DNA of 64,000 bases from Pseudoscleropodium purum. Taxonomy: Eukaryota > Streptophyta > Bryopsida > Hypnales > Brachytheciaceae. This document shows, piece by piece, positions 62,446-64,000 of the stretch. The notes below the pieces were generated by a model, which saw only the letters and a list, made by a program, of their open reading frames with translations, had not been told where the DNA came from and searched no databases. Position 1 is the stretch's first letter; each line of letters starts with the position of its first letter. Both the position numbers and the translations under genes were made by a program. The stretch covers positions 6,884,501 through 6,948,500 of the forward strand of contig OZ017799.1 in NCBI GenBank assembly GCA_963969395.1, in the 5' to 3' direction.

Positions 62446-64000
62446 AGGACCTCCTATTTCGTGTCATACTAATTTTCTTGTTAACACCTCTCCTACACTA
62501 AATAATAAAAGTAGGTTGCCTTAACAATTAGGTTATCTTACCCAGAGAAGTTACCTCATGATTCATTGCTTGTCCACATAGAAGCACATGCCACTCACTA
62601 AACCCGGGCCATAAACCAATGCACAACCCATGCAATAGACATGATTCCTACATTACTACATCCTTCTATAATAACAATACATATTAATATAGTGTAGAAT
62701 GTTGAAATTTTAGTTTGGGGCAACCTAATTTCATTATTTAGTGTAGTTCATTTGAGGCCTCTAATTGCAAATATGAACTCAAAATTTATATTAAAAAAAT
62801 TGAGTAGCAATTAAAATGTTCCTACCTCTTCAGAGGGATAAAGCACAAGGATAAAATTGCCTCTACAAGAGGCTCGTTGGACTACTATAGACTCAACCCC
62901 TATTACCACCCTGATTTGCAATTTGAACATCTTTGGGCTATTGGGACCCAAAGTAGGATGGAAAGACATTTTTCAAAGGTGTGCGCTTGATTTATGAATG
63001 AAGCACAAGTGGAATTACAATTTTCCAATTTCCATAAATTTCAAAATTACAAAATCATTCATAATTGGAGTCATAAATGTCCTATAAACAACCAATAATT
63101 GCGATCCCGTGTATCTGTTGATTAATATTTAAGTATCCACCAATAAAAGACTGACTTGATACCATTATTTGGCATTAAGGCTTTAATTTTATCAAGAAAG
63201 TAAATGGATTTGGATGAATTCTATGGTGGAAATGGGGCCAAAAGTCAAATGGTGGAAATAAGCAAATGGCAGAGATAGGCTGGTCTACCTTAATAGTGAA
63301 GAGGGAAATTAGCCTAGTTTATACTAGTCATGGAGTCAAATGGAAGGCTGACCAGATTTACATGGGTTTGGACCTTCAATCCAAACCCAATTCAATGCTC
63401 CAATAATGCAAAGCGGTGAAGCTTTATTATAGAGCTCAAATGTGGAGGGCATTTTGGTCAATTATGCCGGACTAAAGGAGAAGAGGCTTTGCATCCATAA
63501 AAGCTATGGTGAAGAAATTTGAGTAGCAACCTTATCCAAAAACCAAGCTAGTTTAAAGAATGAAAAAGAAAGATATTGTTCCTTCTTTACTACTTTAGTT
63601 TCTTCATTCCACGTTTCTAGTGCTACATGAACAAAGCCTATCATAATATAGTTATTTATTTTTACTGAAATTGATGCAATCCAATAATATTTTAACCTAG
63701 ACTAGTTTAATTATCTTTCAAATAGTATCACTTTGATAAATTACCATACCCAACTATCAAGGTTGGCAAAAAATAATTCTAAAAGAAGATGATGGAATTT
63801 CAACAAACAAGTTGTATAGAAGAAGAAGAAGAAGGACTTTGAAAAAAAAAATTCTATTTTTAATTAATCTACCAGATTAGATTTCCCAACTTCAAATAAA
63901 CATTTGGCATTTTAATAATATAGTATAGAAGTATATTTAATTAGTGCTTGAGTTTTAGTAGGAAGAAGCATGTACACTAATTAAATGAGTTATAGATGAA
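62446..64000. other. AT-rich intergenic region
   Basis: No gene is recognised. The stretch at about 62720-62900 resembles the interior of the GGAGGATTGACCC MITE (a TTGAGGCCTCTAATTGCAAA phrase) but the ends are lost. Confidence 0.45.

Overview
The window looks like nuclear DNA of a land plant. Every recognisable gene belongs to a plant family: complex I 75 kDa subunit, an At3g19508-type LYR protein, an N2227/carnosine N-methyltransferase-type protein, an inner-membrane protease IMP2, an OSCA/CSC1 channel and a plant nucleotide-diphospho-sugar transferase. Most genes are cut by short GT-AG introns. The gaps are long and AT-rich and contain many small DNA transposons. A bryophyte or another non-seed plant is my guess from gene style only; the sequence does not prove it.

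Layout. 700-2019 (-): LYR protein, 2 exons. 4199-9638 (-): carnosine N-methyltransferase-like protein, 17 exons. 13362-17507 (+): mitochondrial NADH dehydrogenase 75 kDa subunit, 5 exons. About 22-37 kb: a segmental duplication around an unrecognised multi-pass membrane protein, with an intact copy (24474-25706), a broken copy (32079-33529), a 3' fragment (about 27291-27383) and an orphan upstream module (about 30180-30735). 37392-39525 (-): IMP2-like protease, 5 exons. 48301-53222 (+): CSC1/OSCA channel, 11 exons. 55992-59580 (-): GT77-type sugar transferase, 4 exons. I rebuilt the exons by hand. In all six multi-exon genes every junction has GT/AG and the phases add up to one open frame.

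The gaps hold several element families: a TTAA-ended family with one insertion confirmed by an uninserted paralogue in the same window; a GC-rich hAT-type element with a perfect 8-bp duplication; a MITE with a 9-bp duplication; a nested 735-bp element; a MITE with near-identical long inverted repeats; and a 285-bp repeat with three hairpins, one showing paired base changes. No tRNA, rRNA or CRISPR array was recognised.

The genes do not form one pathway. Three products (LYR protein, complex I 75 kDa subunit, IMP2) act in mitochondria, two (CSC1 and the orphan membrane protein) are multi-pass membrane proteins, and one is a Golgi-type transferase. The best candidates for something undescribed are the orphan membrane-protein family, the TTAA-ended elements and the multi-hairpin repeat.
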